Assembly (NCBI GenBank): GCA_037126765.1
Contig: JBBCBC010000009.1
Coordinates: 21,536,870 to 21,600,869, forward strand
Direction: 5' to 3'
DNA length: 64,000 bases
DNA from: Stenogyne calaminthoides
Taxonomy: Eukaryota; Streptophyta; Magnoliopsida; Lamiales; Lamiaceae
A program made the translations under genes and the position numbers. The notes under the pieces were generated by a model. That model was not told where the DNA came from and did not search any database. It saw nothing but the letters and a program-made list of their open reading frames with translations. Shown here in pieces: positions 33,450 through 44,071 of this stretch (position 1 is its first letter; every line of letters starts with the position of its first letter).

Positions 33450-35103
33450 TGTTGGGATATTTTAGTTTTGTTGAATTATGCCAAAACATTATCAACTTGT
33501 GTTTTTGAAGCTAATCTACGACAAAGTTGAGGGGGGAACGAGAGAACAAGTTGAGGGGAAGTCACGAAATCGAGATGAAGATGATCGATATCGGGCGGTT
33601 GCGGATGAGATCGACGAGATCGATGAGTAAGATGAGTTCGGAGTTAATCGATGAGTCGAGCAAAATCGTAAGAAAAGAAAAGCTTAAGCTACTGCTCAAG
33701 ATCGACACGATCGTAAGAGGAGGTTGTAGATCAAAGAGGAATAGGATGAGACTAATCGAGATCGACGCAGGATCGCGGATCGATAAGTTTTTAACCCGAA
33801 AATGCTAACCTAATATGCTAACATGATGTATTAATCGATGCAAGATAAACCGGATACCGAATTCGATGTTATAATCGATCCGATCATGTGAGTCGACGAT
33901 CAAAGAGAGAAGAAATCGATATCGAAAACTAGAAATCAAGATACCGATCGAGAGAAGTCACATGAAAGAGAAGTCATCCGTCATGTCATTGAGAATCGTA
34001 TCGCTACCGATGATCGCTAGGCCCGAGCGGCTAGGACCCATGGGTCGATGTCCGTCAAGAATCAACTCAACACTGAAAGTGTCAAGATGCCCCTGACGCA
34101 TAAGGTCCGCTGAAGAGAAGTCCGCTGAATCAAGAATCCTAAGACTCAGAAGAAACCTGAAGGCTCAGATAAACCTGAAGGCTCAGATAAACCTAAAGGC
34201 TCAGATAAACCTGAAGGCTCAGATAAACCTGAAGACTCAGATAAACCTGAAGACTCAGAAAGAACTGGAGATCCTGAGACTGGAAAAAAAATCAAGATTA
34301 TAAATTTAGAATTCAACTGACGTGGACCAATGAGGGGAAGACAACAAGCCTGAAAAAGCTTCAAAAAGCTACAAAATAGTATGGATTTGAATGTGACTCC
34401 ATCCAACTGTAACATTCAAATACACACTATAAATACAAGTTCTTCCTTCATTATTCAGTGTGGAAGTGTGGAAAAATGTGTGAAACACCCATCAAGCCAA
34501 ATCATCTAAAGCATTTCCACCATAGAACACCGAGCAAGAAATACACGATATATTCAAGAGTGTTCTACCCTAGATCTAAGCACAAATGTAATATCAAGCT
34601 TAGAGAGATTTTCCCATCCTTAGCATTGAAATTTAAACAAATGTAAGGGAAAATCTCAACCTAGTTCAAAAACCAAACAAACCTTACCCAAATCGGGTTT
34701 GGTAGGATAAGTTTTAGGTGAGTGTGAACTCGGTAAACATCTAGCAAATCCAAAGGGAGGGTAGGCGATCCCGTGAGGGGTGATAAGTCCCATTTGAGTG
34801 TGAACTCGTAAACATCTGTTGGGTGTTGGACTAACACGTTAATCTAAGTCCAAATCGGTTAAGCGGTGCTCCTCGATGATAGGGAAGAGTGGATGTAGGA
34901 GTTGGACTCGAACCACTATAAAATTGTGTGTTCTTTCTTCGCTTTATGTTCTTACTCGCTTATATGCATTTGATTATAAGCAAAACACACATCGTTCTTA
35001 AAAGCAAAAAGATAAATTGAATCACTCTACCCTCACCCTCGTTTTTATATGCATTATATGGTATTTTTTCACAAGACATGGGCTTTCCAAATGGGGACCA
35101 ACA
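33450..35103 (+). repeat. E LTR 3, 1654 bp
   Basis: TGTTGGGATATTTTAG to GGGGACCAACA. Carries the cleanest copy of the minisatellite (34150-34275). Its GAT-rich first part is rich in TCGAGAT-type words where LTR 2 has TCAGAT. Confidence 0.9.
34150..34275 (+). repeat. 18-bp minisatellite in E LTR
   Basis: About six head-to-tail copies of CTGAAGGCTCAGATAAAC, the later ones with GACTCAG. Equivalent arrays lie at 30550-30680 and 32340-32480, with C LTR relatives near 10990-11130 and 14455-14575. Confidence 0.85.
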
Positions 35104-36498
35104 GCCGTGGATCAATTTGATGCAAGTTCAGTGGATTGGTTCCAATTGAATATCAGTAAAGTATGCTTTTAGTGAAAATTATGCAGCAGATAAAATGTAA
35201 ATAGAAAGCAAACAACACAGCAATTATAGTGGTTCAGAGACTCAAGCTCCTACGTCCACTCTCTCTGATCTTCAGAGAAATTTCTTAACTCACTTCTTCT
35301 AAAGCTTTCAGTCGACTCACCGCTAGCCTTACTAACTTTTCTACCTTGAGTTTTCTGGCTAACTCACTGCAGCTTACTAACTCAACACACACAAGCTTTC
35401 GATCGCCTAAAAGCGGTTTACTCCTTCTTATCTAGTTTTTTACGGTGACTAAATTTGCAATTTTACTCACTCTTTACAACATTAACTCACCAACAAATCA
35501 CACACACTAAAAACCATTTTATCAAAGGGTTTAGGTTGGGTTGGTTTCCAACTAGGGTGAGATATCCCTTACAATAAGAACAAATGAAAAGGCTAGGATA
35601 TCTCTACTAAGCTTTGGATTATCTATCAAATCTAGGCTTAGTGAAATGAGCTCTCTTCAATGTGAAACACTTGGGAAATTCTAGGTTTTTCGAAAGTGCT
35701 TCAATTTGCAAGAATCTGAATGAGCTACGGAGTTGCTTTTGATTTCCGTAACCTTGCAATGGTGAAGGTCATTTGGTATTTATAGCAACTTCTCCAAGGT
35801 TACTCTTTTGAAAAACTATCCGTTGGAAGAGATAGCATCAAGAGTTTCCTCTTACGGTTATTGATGAATCCACTATTTTGTGGTTTGAACACACCTTGCA
35901 TGTTTTAGGAAATATGCGCCCATGTAGCTAATCACCAATTTCGCAAATCGGAAGATATCAATCGACATTTCTTGATGAGATGTTTTTTTCGATTGTCGAT
36001 AAAATACTGTTATTGTTGCCTCCTCATTGGTCGAAGTCTTCCTTTGAACAGAGACAAACAAAACGGCTCTTTTTAAGTTGACCTTTATGATCTGATATGT
36101 TCCTTAATGTCCACAAATGTCTAACATTCTGTTTTTTTGTACTAGGAATGAACATAACACTATTTCATTAAGATAGTGGTTCAGGGTCCTTTTTGATCGA
36201 TACCTAATAAATAGTCTTGGGGGATCTTGGTCTTGAGATTCTTTTGAGTCTTTGAGGATACTTCGATTCTTGAGTCTTCGAGTCTTGTGGTACTTCCGAT
36301 TCTTCGTAGTCTTACGAGTCTTCAAGATACTAAAATTCCACGATCTATATCCTTCATCGCATATGGTGCAGATAATCCTGAGTTCTAATATCTATTGAAA
36401 CCTGATCCTTATTCTATACTATCAAGATGTCCTGATACATGTCATACTCAGGGGTTTTGGGATCTAATCAAAATCTTTATTAAATTCATCTCCCAACA
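35104..36498 (-). repeat. A2 3' LTR, last piece
   Basis: Resumes A2's LTR in the ATCAATTTGATGCAAGTTCAG block exactly where 29825 stopped, and ends TCTCCCAACA at 36498. Minus-strand TCCAACGG at 35820-35827. Confidence 0.88.
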
Positions 36499-36961
36499 AT
36501 TTCCCCCTTTTTTATGATGCCAAAACAATCTTGTTACATTTGAGAAAACCTAACATATACTCAGGTTTCAGTTGACTATTACATTCAAATGGCATATCTC
36601 TCAACAATTTCGAATCAAAATGGCATATCAAATAATTAAAGACATATAAGAAGATAATGAGATATTATCTTTGAGCACAGAAGATAAACTTTCCATTGAT
36701 GAAAGATAAGAGTTACATTTTACAATGAAAGACAAAAAGATAAACTCCATTTTTCTTCAATCTTCTTCAATCTCATCTTCTGGTACTTCCACGTTGAACA
36801 TCCCATAGTACCTCTTCTTCAATACATCTCTTTCCTTGATGATCTCAGGGTTTTTACCAGTTAAGCCTAGCTGAAGAGCATACTGAGCAATTTCTTGAGA
36901 GATGACAGCCTCATTCACACAACTATTCTCATATCTTGGAGTTGGGTACATGTATGGTCCT
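36499..36961 (-). pseudogene. A2 polypurine tract and ORF3 C-terminus
   Basis: Plus strand ATTTCCCCCTTTTT (36499-36512) is the PPT complement. The open piece 36951-36757 reads ISQEIAQYALQLGLTGKNP and PEDEIEED, clearly the same as A1 19328-19080. ORF3 is cut at 36961 by element B. Confidence 0.88.
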
Positions 36962-38530
36962 TGTAGGTCCCGAACGGGTTTTATGAGGGCAGAAGTCTAG
37001 AGGGGAGGGGTGAATAGACTTCTGAAAAACTTTTTTTGTGATCAGTGTGAGAGCGGTTAGCACGATCAGAGTCTGAAAGTGAATCAGTTTGGACTGATAA
37101 CCAACTTACTAATCGCCTGAAGGCAGATCAGTTCGTTAACTATCAGTTTAACTGATGTGCGGAAGCTAAGTTTTACCCGTGTGAAAAACCAGTTTTGATA
37201 AATCAGATTCCAAAGTCAGTCTTTTAACCAGTTGACTAAAGTGTCAAACTTGATCAGATCAGAAGCTTGGTGCTAGTGATCTTAACTTAGAATATGTATC
37301 TTTGCTTTAATAGTTGTGTGCGATTATGTATGATTAATCAAAGCGGTAAAGGCACACAAGATTTATAGTGGTTGGGACAAACCGATCCCTACGTCCGCTC
37401 TTCCCCTATCAAAGGGCACCAACTAAACCAACTAGACTTAGATTTTTTATGTTAGTCCAACACAAAGACAACCCGAGATATTTAAAGAGTTCTCACTCAA
37501 CCGATCCCGTAAATTAGAACTAGAAACCCTAGATGCGAAATCTTGCTAAACAACTTAACCTAACTTTTGGGTTTGGATAAGATTGTTTTGGTTCCAACTA
37601 TGAAATCTTTTCTAGTGTTTAAGATAGCTATCGCCTAGATGAAAAGATTTCTATGCTAAGAAACTTATGGGATGAACACTTAATAAAATAATCTTCTTGT
37701 TCGTGTTCTTCTTCGTGGAAATCTCGATTATAGCTTGAGCTTCTTGATCGTTTCGGGGGTTAAAAGTATCTTCACTCAAGTGTGATCCCATATTTATAGA
37801 CCTCAAATCAAAGAGCCGTTGGAGAGCAATTTGAATTTCGTGTTATATTTGTAGGCTTACGAGGATTGATATGGCGTCTTCCAGGGCGGCATGGCCGAAA
37901 AGCGTGAATAGTGTCTTTTATAAATTTTGGAGAAAGCTGGCGCAAATCCGTAGAATTATCGGCTCCGATCATACGTGTCTCGGCCCTTATTGGTTAACAG
38001 ATGCTCTTCAAAGGTGTTGTTCTTCCAACTAAGGTTGACATTCTTCTTGTTCGGATCATCGACGTATGATTTGGTGAAACATCGATTTTCACTGGTGGTG
38101 ACGACCGATCGATCACGAAATCGATGGGTCCGACCGATGGATATTCTTGGTGCGGTTGACTTAGCTTCAACTAGCAGATTTCGGTGATGTAAGGTCTTCA
38201 GTCCGATCTTCCGAAGTCATCCGATCTTCAAGTATTCGAGTTTGAGCTTCATGACTTCAAAAATATCGACTTGATGGATCGATCGATCTTCGATTCTTCT
38301 CTTGCATTACTGGGCACATCGGATATCACCATTCTTTGGATCTTCATGCTCGACCTATACATATTGAGGTTCCCCTCAATATGTGACCTATCTATTACAT
38401 CGGTTGTTCTATACAACAATTATCAATCGGTATTCTATAAACGGTAATATAAACATCATCAAATAACAGTCCGACGGGTCCTATTACATGTGTTTTAGAA
38501 CTTTTCATCAAAACTCTAAATTTCCCAACA
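36962..38530 (-). repeat. B 3' LTR, 1569 bp
   Basis: TGTAGGTCCCGAACGG to TTTCCCAACA, followed by the PPT complement. Minus strand TATAAATA at 37791-37798 with TCCAACGG 17 bp upstream (37816-37823). The second LTR is not in the window, so the left edge rests on the TG start and the break in A2 ORF3. Confidence 0.82.
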
Positions 38531-38543
38531 ATTTCCCCTTTTT
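38531..38543 (-). other. B polypurine tract
   Basis: Plus strand ATTTCCCCTTTTT against the LTR edge, then GATGAAACCAAAACAC, the counterpart of GATGATGCCAAAACC in A1. Confidence 0.88.
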
Positions 38544-38701
38544 GATGAAACCAAAACACTTTGAGAAACCAATCACGCTTGATAAATATATAATAGTAAA
38601 AGCACATAATCGGAAAACAATGAGATTTTGTCTTAGGATCGGAAAAAATAAACTTTTCTCATTAGATATGTCGATTACATGTTACATCGTAAAAGTTTGA
38701 A

Positions 38702-41700
38702 TTTAAAACGGTGATCCCCGAGAAGTCTTCGATTCTTCACTCTTTAGGCTTGTATCCTTCGCATCTCTCTTTGATCTTGAGGGACGTTGAAATCGATAAA
38801 GTTTCCATTTGACATCATTGACTTTGCGAGGATCGGTTTGGCGTTTTGCTCGGGGATGTCAAAATAGAATCTCGAAATGCCATCTGTCAAATGAGCCATC
38901 TGCCTTCTTCGAGTAATCCACCCGGATCATACTCTTGGCGAGATATTTTTCGTTGATTATCTTGGCCCTCATTTTCCGGATACTTGTAAAATCTGGATGT
39001 TTGTTTTCCAACCCGGTTGAGGAATTCAAAGATTCGGAGATTCTTCTTGTGGAACAAGATCCGTAAAGGCATCCGAAGCCATTCGATGATTATTCCATTC
39101 CTCAAACCTCTCGGCGTGCCGTGGTTTTGGAATGATCTGCATCGACTCTGGCGGCAACCGAGGTTACGCATGCAGATTTTCCGACCCTTTCTTAGCCCTT
39201 GATCCGAATTTCTTTCGGGAATCTTACGCCTCTACTTAATTTTACGCCTTCTCTCTTCTTCACTTGGCCGGATTTCTTCGCATAATCGTTCTTTAGATGA
39301 TTTCTGACCCGATTTCTTATCTACTGAATTTGGTTGCATTTGTGCTTCTTGTGATTTTCTTAATCCGAAAGTATTTGGTACAAGTTGTGATGTCCGGCAC
39401 CCGCTGCGGTCTTTCTTGCCTTTGACTTTTTCCATCTTTTCAGAAATTTACCGTTAGCAAAAGATCCGAGGATAATTACAGTCTTTGTCCATAATATTCA
39501 ACCGTATGAATCGGGTCTTACGTTGTTCGGCGTGTTCGGATTGGTTTCTCTCCTTTCTGTCCTTCCTTTTTTGGTTTGATAAAAAAAGCGTTGAGGTGGG
39601 GAATTCGAGAACCAAAGTTGAGTGATATCGCCCTGTTGAGATACACAATGAGATAAACCTTGAGCTTGAGCAGATTAGATCTTGAACCTTCGAGATCATT
39701 TCGTTTTTGACAGATTCATGGCAATAGAGAGTGTAAGAATTAGTTTGTCAAGTTTCTCTTCATCGGTTCACAGCTTTTCAAATGAGCATCGAAAAGAGAC
39801 TTGTTGTTGATCCACTTGAATTAGTTTGTCATCAACCCGATTTTATAAGTTGGCGGACACGGTGGTCACGATTTGGGAGAACGATCTTTGATTGCCTTAA
39901 TGGGAAATAGCCAATTCCCTTTGATCATTATTTTTTGAGGCCAATCTGCCTCGATCACCTATCCTCTTTAACTTCTTCTTTCAGAGATCTTTGAGACATG
40001 ATCCGATCTCTGAAGTTGATCGGCCGGTGATGTGAGATGTAGGAATGGTATCGTCATTTGATCTGTTTGATTTGTTTGTGCCTCCGGTGGTTGGTCATGA
40101 ACTCGCTGACACCGGTTCCATTTATCATCAGCTCGACTCCTTCGTCAAGATCCAATAGGCAAATGTCAGAGCTTCTTGGTGATCTCGATTCATTTTGTTG
40201 ATCCAACCCCACTTCTCAGGATCAGAGCTTTAATTGATTGGCCGATTATCACCACCGGTGGTGATCCTACTTGAGATTTCTTCATATCGAAATCAAAATC
40301 GCAGAATTCATCAAAGACCTCCCATCTGTTCTATAATCATCATAAAGTCCGAGAAGCTCTTTAAGGAGATCTTTCCATGTGAGGATCTCCATAACTTCCT
40401 CTCTCTCGATAAGGATGGGCTACCAAGCCTGGATACATCGCATCAATATCTTGTTCAATTGCATCTTGACCATTTTCCATTGATGGTCTTGGATGATCTG
40501 GACTCAGAATTATTTGCTCGGATCGACCTTGATTCGGTTGATGAGATGTAGAGGGTTACGGTGGTGCTTGAGTAAGCGGAAGTTACATTGATTCGCTCGA
40601 CAGAAGTTTGTTTCTGTCGCAAATTACGTCCGCCTGCAACGGAGCCTGGTTACGGTTCGATGTAGTTTCTGTGTTGGTGGTGGAAGGAAAGAAGCGAGAA
40701 ATATGCTCAAGTGCTTGAAGTCCGACGGCGGTGGTCAAGCTTCGAGTTTGAGGAGAAGGAGATCGTTAGATCTCTTGCTCAGCCCTCAAAATGTCACGGC
40801 CGAGCTCACCTTGAGAAGCTGCACAATACTCCGATTTTTTCTCTCATCTCGTGTCTTCGTAATGTTTCGCTCGCCGTCCTTCAGCTCCATCTTCCGGTAG
40901 GAGTCATGGAGGCTGTTTTGCCTTCTTCGACCTCTTCTATTGAGCCTTCACCCGGTTTTCTTTTTCTTTTTGGGGAGCATCTACGGTGTAGGAGGCTACC
41001 TCGTTTTTCCTTTCTTCACCTCTCGAGGAGCCGGGGTCAGATATCATCATCCAATTTGGCCCATATATAAACGGGTTGTTGTGAGGAAAGGCCTTAGGAC
41101 TTCAAATTCATTCTCGTCCCATTCAAAGATTTCGCGGTTTGTCTTTCAAGATAACTGCAACCTTGTTGAGATTGCCGATCCTCTTCTTCGATAAACCCCT
41201 CCATTCATTAACTCCAAATTTTCCATGTTCTGGAGTAGAATGGCCTTCGGGAACCATTCCAATTGATGTTCTTGCCTTCATCAATTATCGCAACCCATGT
41301 TATGCGGTTTTGACGGATGTTAGAGTTATTCAGGCTGAATGAAATACCCATGATTGTTTTTGACAATATGTCAAACAACAATCGGTATTTCTTTTTAGCA
41401 TCGGTCCGACAAAAACTCAGGGTCTCGATGTTTTTGCTTCCACGAAGAGTTCGTTTTCGATCGAGCTCATCTTCATTCTCCTCAGAGTCTTGCAGCGAGA
41501 TTCGTCCTTTAAAGTAATTTGAATAGACGAGATATGTTAGCATTCGTCAGTCTGATCTCCTCTCCGTTGACTGAAGAGATCAGCTCATCTCCAGGGGTGT
41601 TCGTATCCACCTTCAAATTCCTTAGAATTGAAAGTGCTTCATATTAGATCACCGGATTGCAGTGAGTAGCACAAAATTTCTCAAGGCCTCCTTACTTCAG

Positions 41701-41826
41701 AATTTGTTCCACTTCCATGGATTCTGGATCCCGTGTAACACCAAATTGTACGAATTTGTCATCGACAATCTTTGTCGCTAGATCAGCATTGTTGCACATA
41801 ATCTTTCCCATACCATGAGTGGCCAT
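38702..41826 (-). pseudogene. B ORF3 (post-pol ORF), heavily broken
   Basis: Start chosen at ATG 41826: MATHGMGKIMCNNADLATKI, followed by FGVTRDPESMEVEQILK and a stop. 41543-41208 carries KYRLLFDILSKTI and AIIDEGKNINW, matching A1 ORF3 KYQVLLDIVSKCI and ATIEDSPSRAFNW. Lower down, 39435-39232 is basic (KKDRSGCRTSQLV, EERRRKIK) and 39171-38887 resembles the C-terminal third (RNGIIIEWLRMPLRILFHKKN). Many frames are needed and TCG/CGG words are dense, so part of the damage may be sequencing error. Function unknown; same ORF family as A1 ORF3. Confidence 0.65.
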
Positions 41827-42171
41827 CTACAACAAGATAGACTCGATTAAAATAGTGCATATACATAAAGATATCATGTATAGATTAACAGACCTATTCA
41901 CATGCCTAGTAATCGATAAACACAAACGGATATCAAGAAAAGACAAGGCATATCGCAGGATAACACATAGACATAATCTATATGATTAAAGGATTTTGAG
42001 AAAGAAAATCATCAAATAACCAGAAATTACCAGATTCAATTTTTCAGAAAATGAGTTTGAATCGCAGGAAAACACTTGAATCACATAAAGGTAATTTGAG
42101 TTTTCAGAGAATAAATCGCAAAATTTTTGAGAATAAGAAAACTCTGTTATGGTTTTGATGAAACTTATAAG
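41827..42171 (-). promoter_or_regulatory. B ORF3 promoter, leader and candidate 5'UTR intron
   Basis: On the minus strand TATAAG (42164-42169) follows a CT-rich stretch; an A/T/C-rich leader leads to a donor-like CTG|GTAATTTCTGG (intron from 42030), and CTTGTTGTAG ends at 41827 directly before the ORF3 ATG. That would be a 204-bp 5'UTR intron. Together with A1 it suggests that ORF3 of this group is expressed from its own promoter. The splice sites are my reading and untested. Confidence 0.45.
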
Positions 42172-42982
42172 GAGGAGGAGGGAAAAACGAGATTGGAAGA
42201 TCAACCAGTTTGAAAAGATTAAACGATCCATTAAGCGGTTTTGATCGTATGGTCGGGAAAAGCACGTCTTAATACCTTTTGGATTTAAAAGCACATTTTG
42301 TAGCAATTAATACAAGTACCCCACGTCGCATTAAATGTTTTTGCGGGGAATACGTCACAAAAGGTAATGAGTACTGATGAAGGTAAATAATATCGATAAG
42401 ATCAAATAAGTAAGCAATAAACAAGGAAACAGTAAAAGCGATCCGGTTGGTATTGTAATGTCCCAATACCACTTGTAGTTGTTGATTCCACTTGTTGATC
42501 TTAGTTTTTCGCCTAATCCTTATAATTTCCCAACCGTTTTTTTCAATCGATCCGCTTTCACTTTGCGTTTGATTTACCTTTTTCGATCCTCTTGATCGAT
42601 TTGAAGTTCCTTCAACCTGATATTTCATTTTTCTCACAGATCGATATATATATCCGATTTGTTGAGGTATTAAGCTCAACCGATCTTCTCATCTGATCGG
42701 CCAGATGTAATCGATTTCATTGACCTAATCTGATTCTTCTCGGATCAAGCCAATTCTTGGGATATTTGTTTACCCAAAACTTAGTCTAGAATAGTAGTCT
42801 CTATTCCCTAAGTTGGCACGATTTATCGATGCGAATTATAGTCCTAATATTTTGATATGTCAATCCTAGTAAATTTATCCAATTATCAATCGGCGTGATT
42901 CTACATCATTTGTCTTGTGATGCAAATTTTCTAAAAGGTTTTTTTGAAATCAAATTTACATTTGCACCCCTTTCTTGGCCTC
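42172..42982. other. Spacer between B ORF3 and plus-strand cassette
   Basis: About 800 bp upstream of both divergent units. No ORF signature. 42463-42478 reads AATACCACTTGTAGTT, reminiscent of a PBS/LTR edge in minus orientation, but no matching LTR end was found. From about 42590 the DNA matches element C 12250 onward. Confidence 0.5.
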
Positions 42983-43790
42983 TATAAATTGGACCAATGT
43001 TTTACACAACATAACCCATTCACTATACTTATCTTCTTTGTAGAATCATGTATTCCGTGAACCCCTTATTTAAAATTGAAACTTCCCAAACACCTTTACC
43101 CCTTTTTTTCAATGATTTGACTTCTCAAATCAACCTCGGTGTCCTTTATCACTATTTTTCGTCGTCATCAAAGATTTCACATACAATTGTTGCCAACTTC
43201 TTTACCACCAAAAAGCGGATCTGTCGTCTGAAATCGAGAAGACACTTTCCTAACCGTGATATGACCTTGTGTGTCTATCGAGATGACAGAATTAGCATCA
43301 ACAGACTCACCGATATAAAACATGAGTTTGATATACGGTGCGGATCGACAACGGTGATCTTCGTATATCAACTCAATTTTGCATGTAACACATGTGCCCA
43401 TAAGGTCTTTTGAACCACTTTTCTTGCACATGTGCTCCATTTAACAAAATTGGAGAGCCCATTGATTTGTGTCTAAGGGCTCCTCGCTTAGAAATCCTAT
43501 CAAGGCCTCTCACCCTTGTTAAGGGTCAAACGAGAGGCTTTAGGATTATTTCAAAGCCTTCTCACCCTTTGTTAAGTGGGGGGGAAAATGGGAGCATGAG
43601 ATCTTAAAATCTCTCTCTCCCTCTTCTAGGGGTTAGGATGAGGGTTTAGGGTTATAGGTTTAGGGTTTTTCGGTTTATGACTTATGTGCGACCTCCGGGG
43701 TCCTCTTGTACTTGTAACTTGTAATGTAAACCTAACCTTCGGGTCTTTATCAATGAAAATTTCTATTATTCAGTTGTTGTGTAAATTACC
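42983..43790 (+). pseudogene. Plus-strand cassette (copy in B): TATA box, 121-codon ORF, 3'UTR-like end
   Basis: TATAAATT at 42983-42990, ATG at 43048, open for 121 codons (MYSVNPLFKIETSQTPL, HYFSSSSKISHTIVANFF, FVYQLNFACNTCAHKVF) to 43413. Then a TC-rich stretch with GGTTTAGGG words and an end with TTGTAACTTGTAATG and TTTATCAATGAAA near 43720-43760. It lies head-to-head with B ORF3 and antisense to the element. Element C has the same unit. An overlapping minus-strand frame (43440-43177) of 87 codons exists, so the coding strand is not settled. I do not recognise the protein; listed as pseudogene because the C copy is broken. Confidence 0.45.
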
Positions 43791-44071
43791 TGTTTTCTAA
43801 TGCGATGTAAGCTTTAATCTTGTGAATCTTGCTTGTTGAATGTCAACTTAATCGTCTTATAAAGAGAGAAATAACCCAACTGATTTAATCAGATAATCCT
43901 TTAACTGCGTTTCCTTTAACTGATAAACCTTTGTCTGATTCGGTTTTTAAATCGACAAATTTGTAAATCTGATCGACTTCTCATATAAGTTCCTTGACTG
44001 ATCTTCTGATCAGTTGAGATGCCAAACTCAACTGATTTGTCTTAACATGGTTAGTCTCTTAACCAGCTGGT

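Larger units (their letters stand above)
29826..35103 (+). mobile_element. Array E: three LTRs with two 137-138 bp interiors
   Basis: LTR (29826-31510), interior (31511-31647), LTR (31648-33311), interior (33312-33449), LTR (33450-35103). Each interior has only a primer-binding site and a purine tract. Flanks are GGTTG (29821-29825) and GCCGTG (35104-35109), both derivable from GGCTG of the invaded A2 LTR, so the whole array probably occupies one insertion site. It encodes no protein. Such an array can arise from unequal recombination between LTRs of two elements or from a dimeric cDNA. Confidence 0.92.
16722..36961 (-). mobile_element. Element A2: 3' LTR and ORF3 end, split by A1 and E
   Basis: A2's 3' LTR is in three pieces: 16722-17036, 29753-29825 and 35104-36498, together about 1780 bp, equal to other family A LTRs. 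A1 (17037-29752) sits between the first two pieces and array E (29826-35103) between the last two. After the LTR come a purine tract (36499-36512) and the end of ORF3 (36757-36951). At 36962 element B begins. The 5' half of A2 is not recognised with confidence; fragments after the gap may or may not belong to it. Confidence 0.82.

Noticed and set aside
40711..41070. 119-codon plus-strand ORF in element B
   Set aside because: Antisense of broken ORF3; no motif, and the minus strand has the conserved KYRLLFDILSK block nearby.
42463..42478. PBS/LTR-like edge AATACCACTTGTAG in element B
   Set aside because: No matching LTR end or second copy was found, so an extra insertion is not supported.
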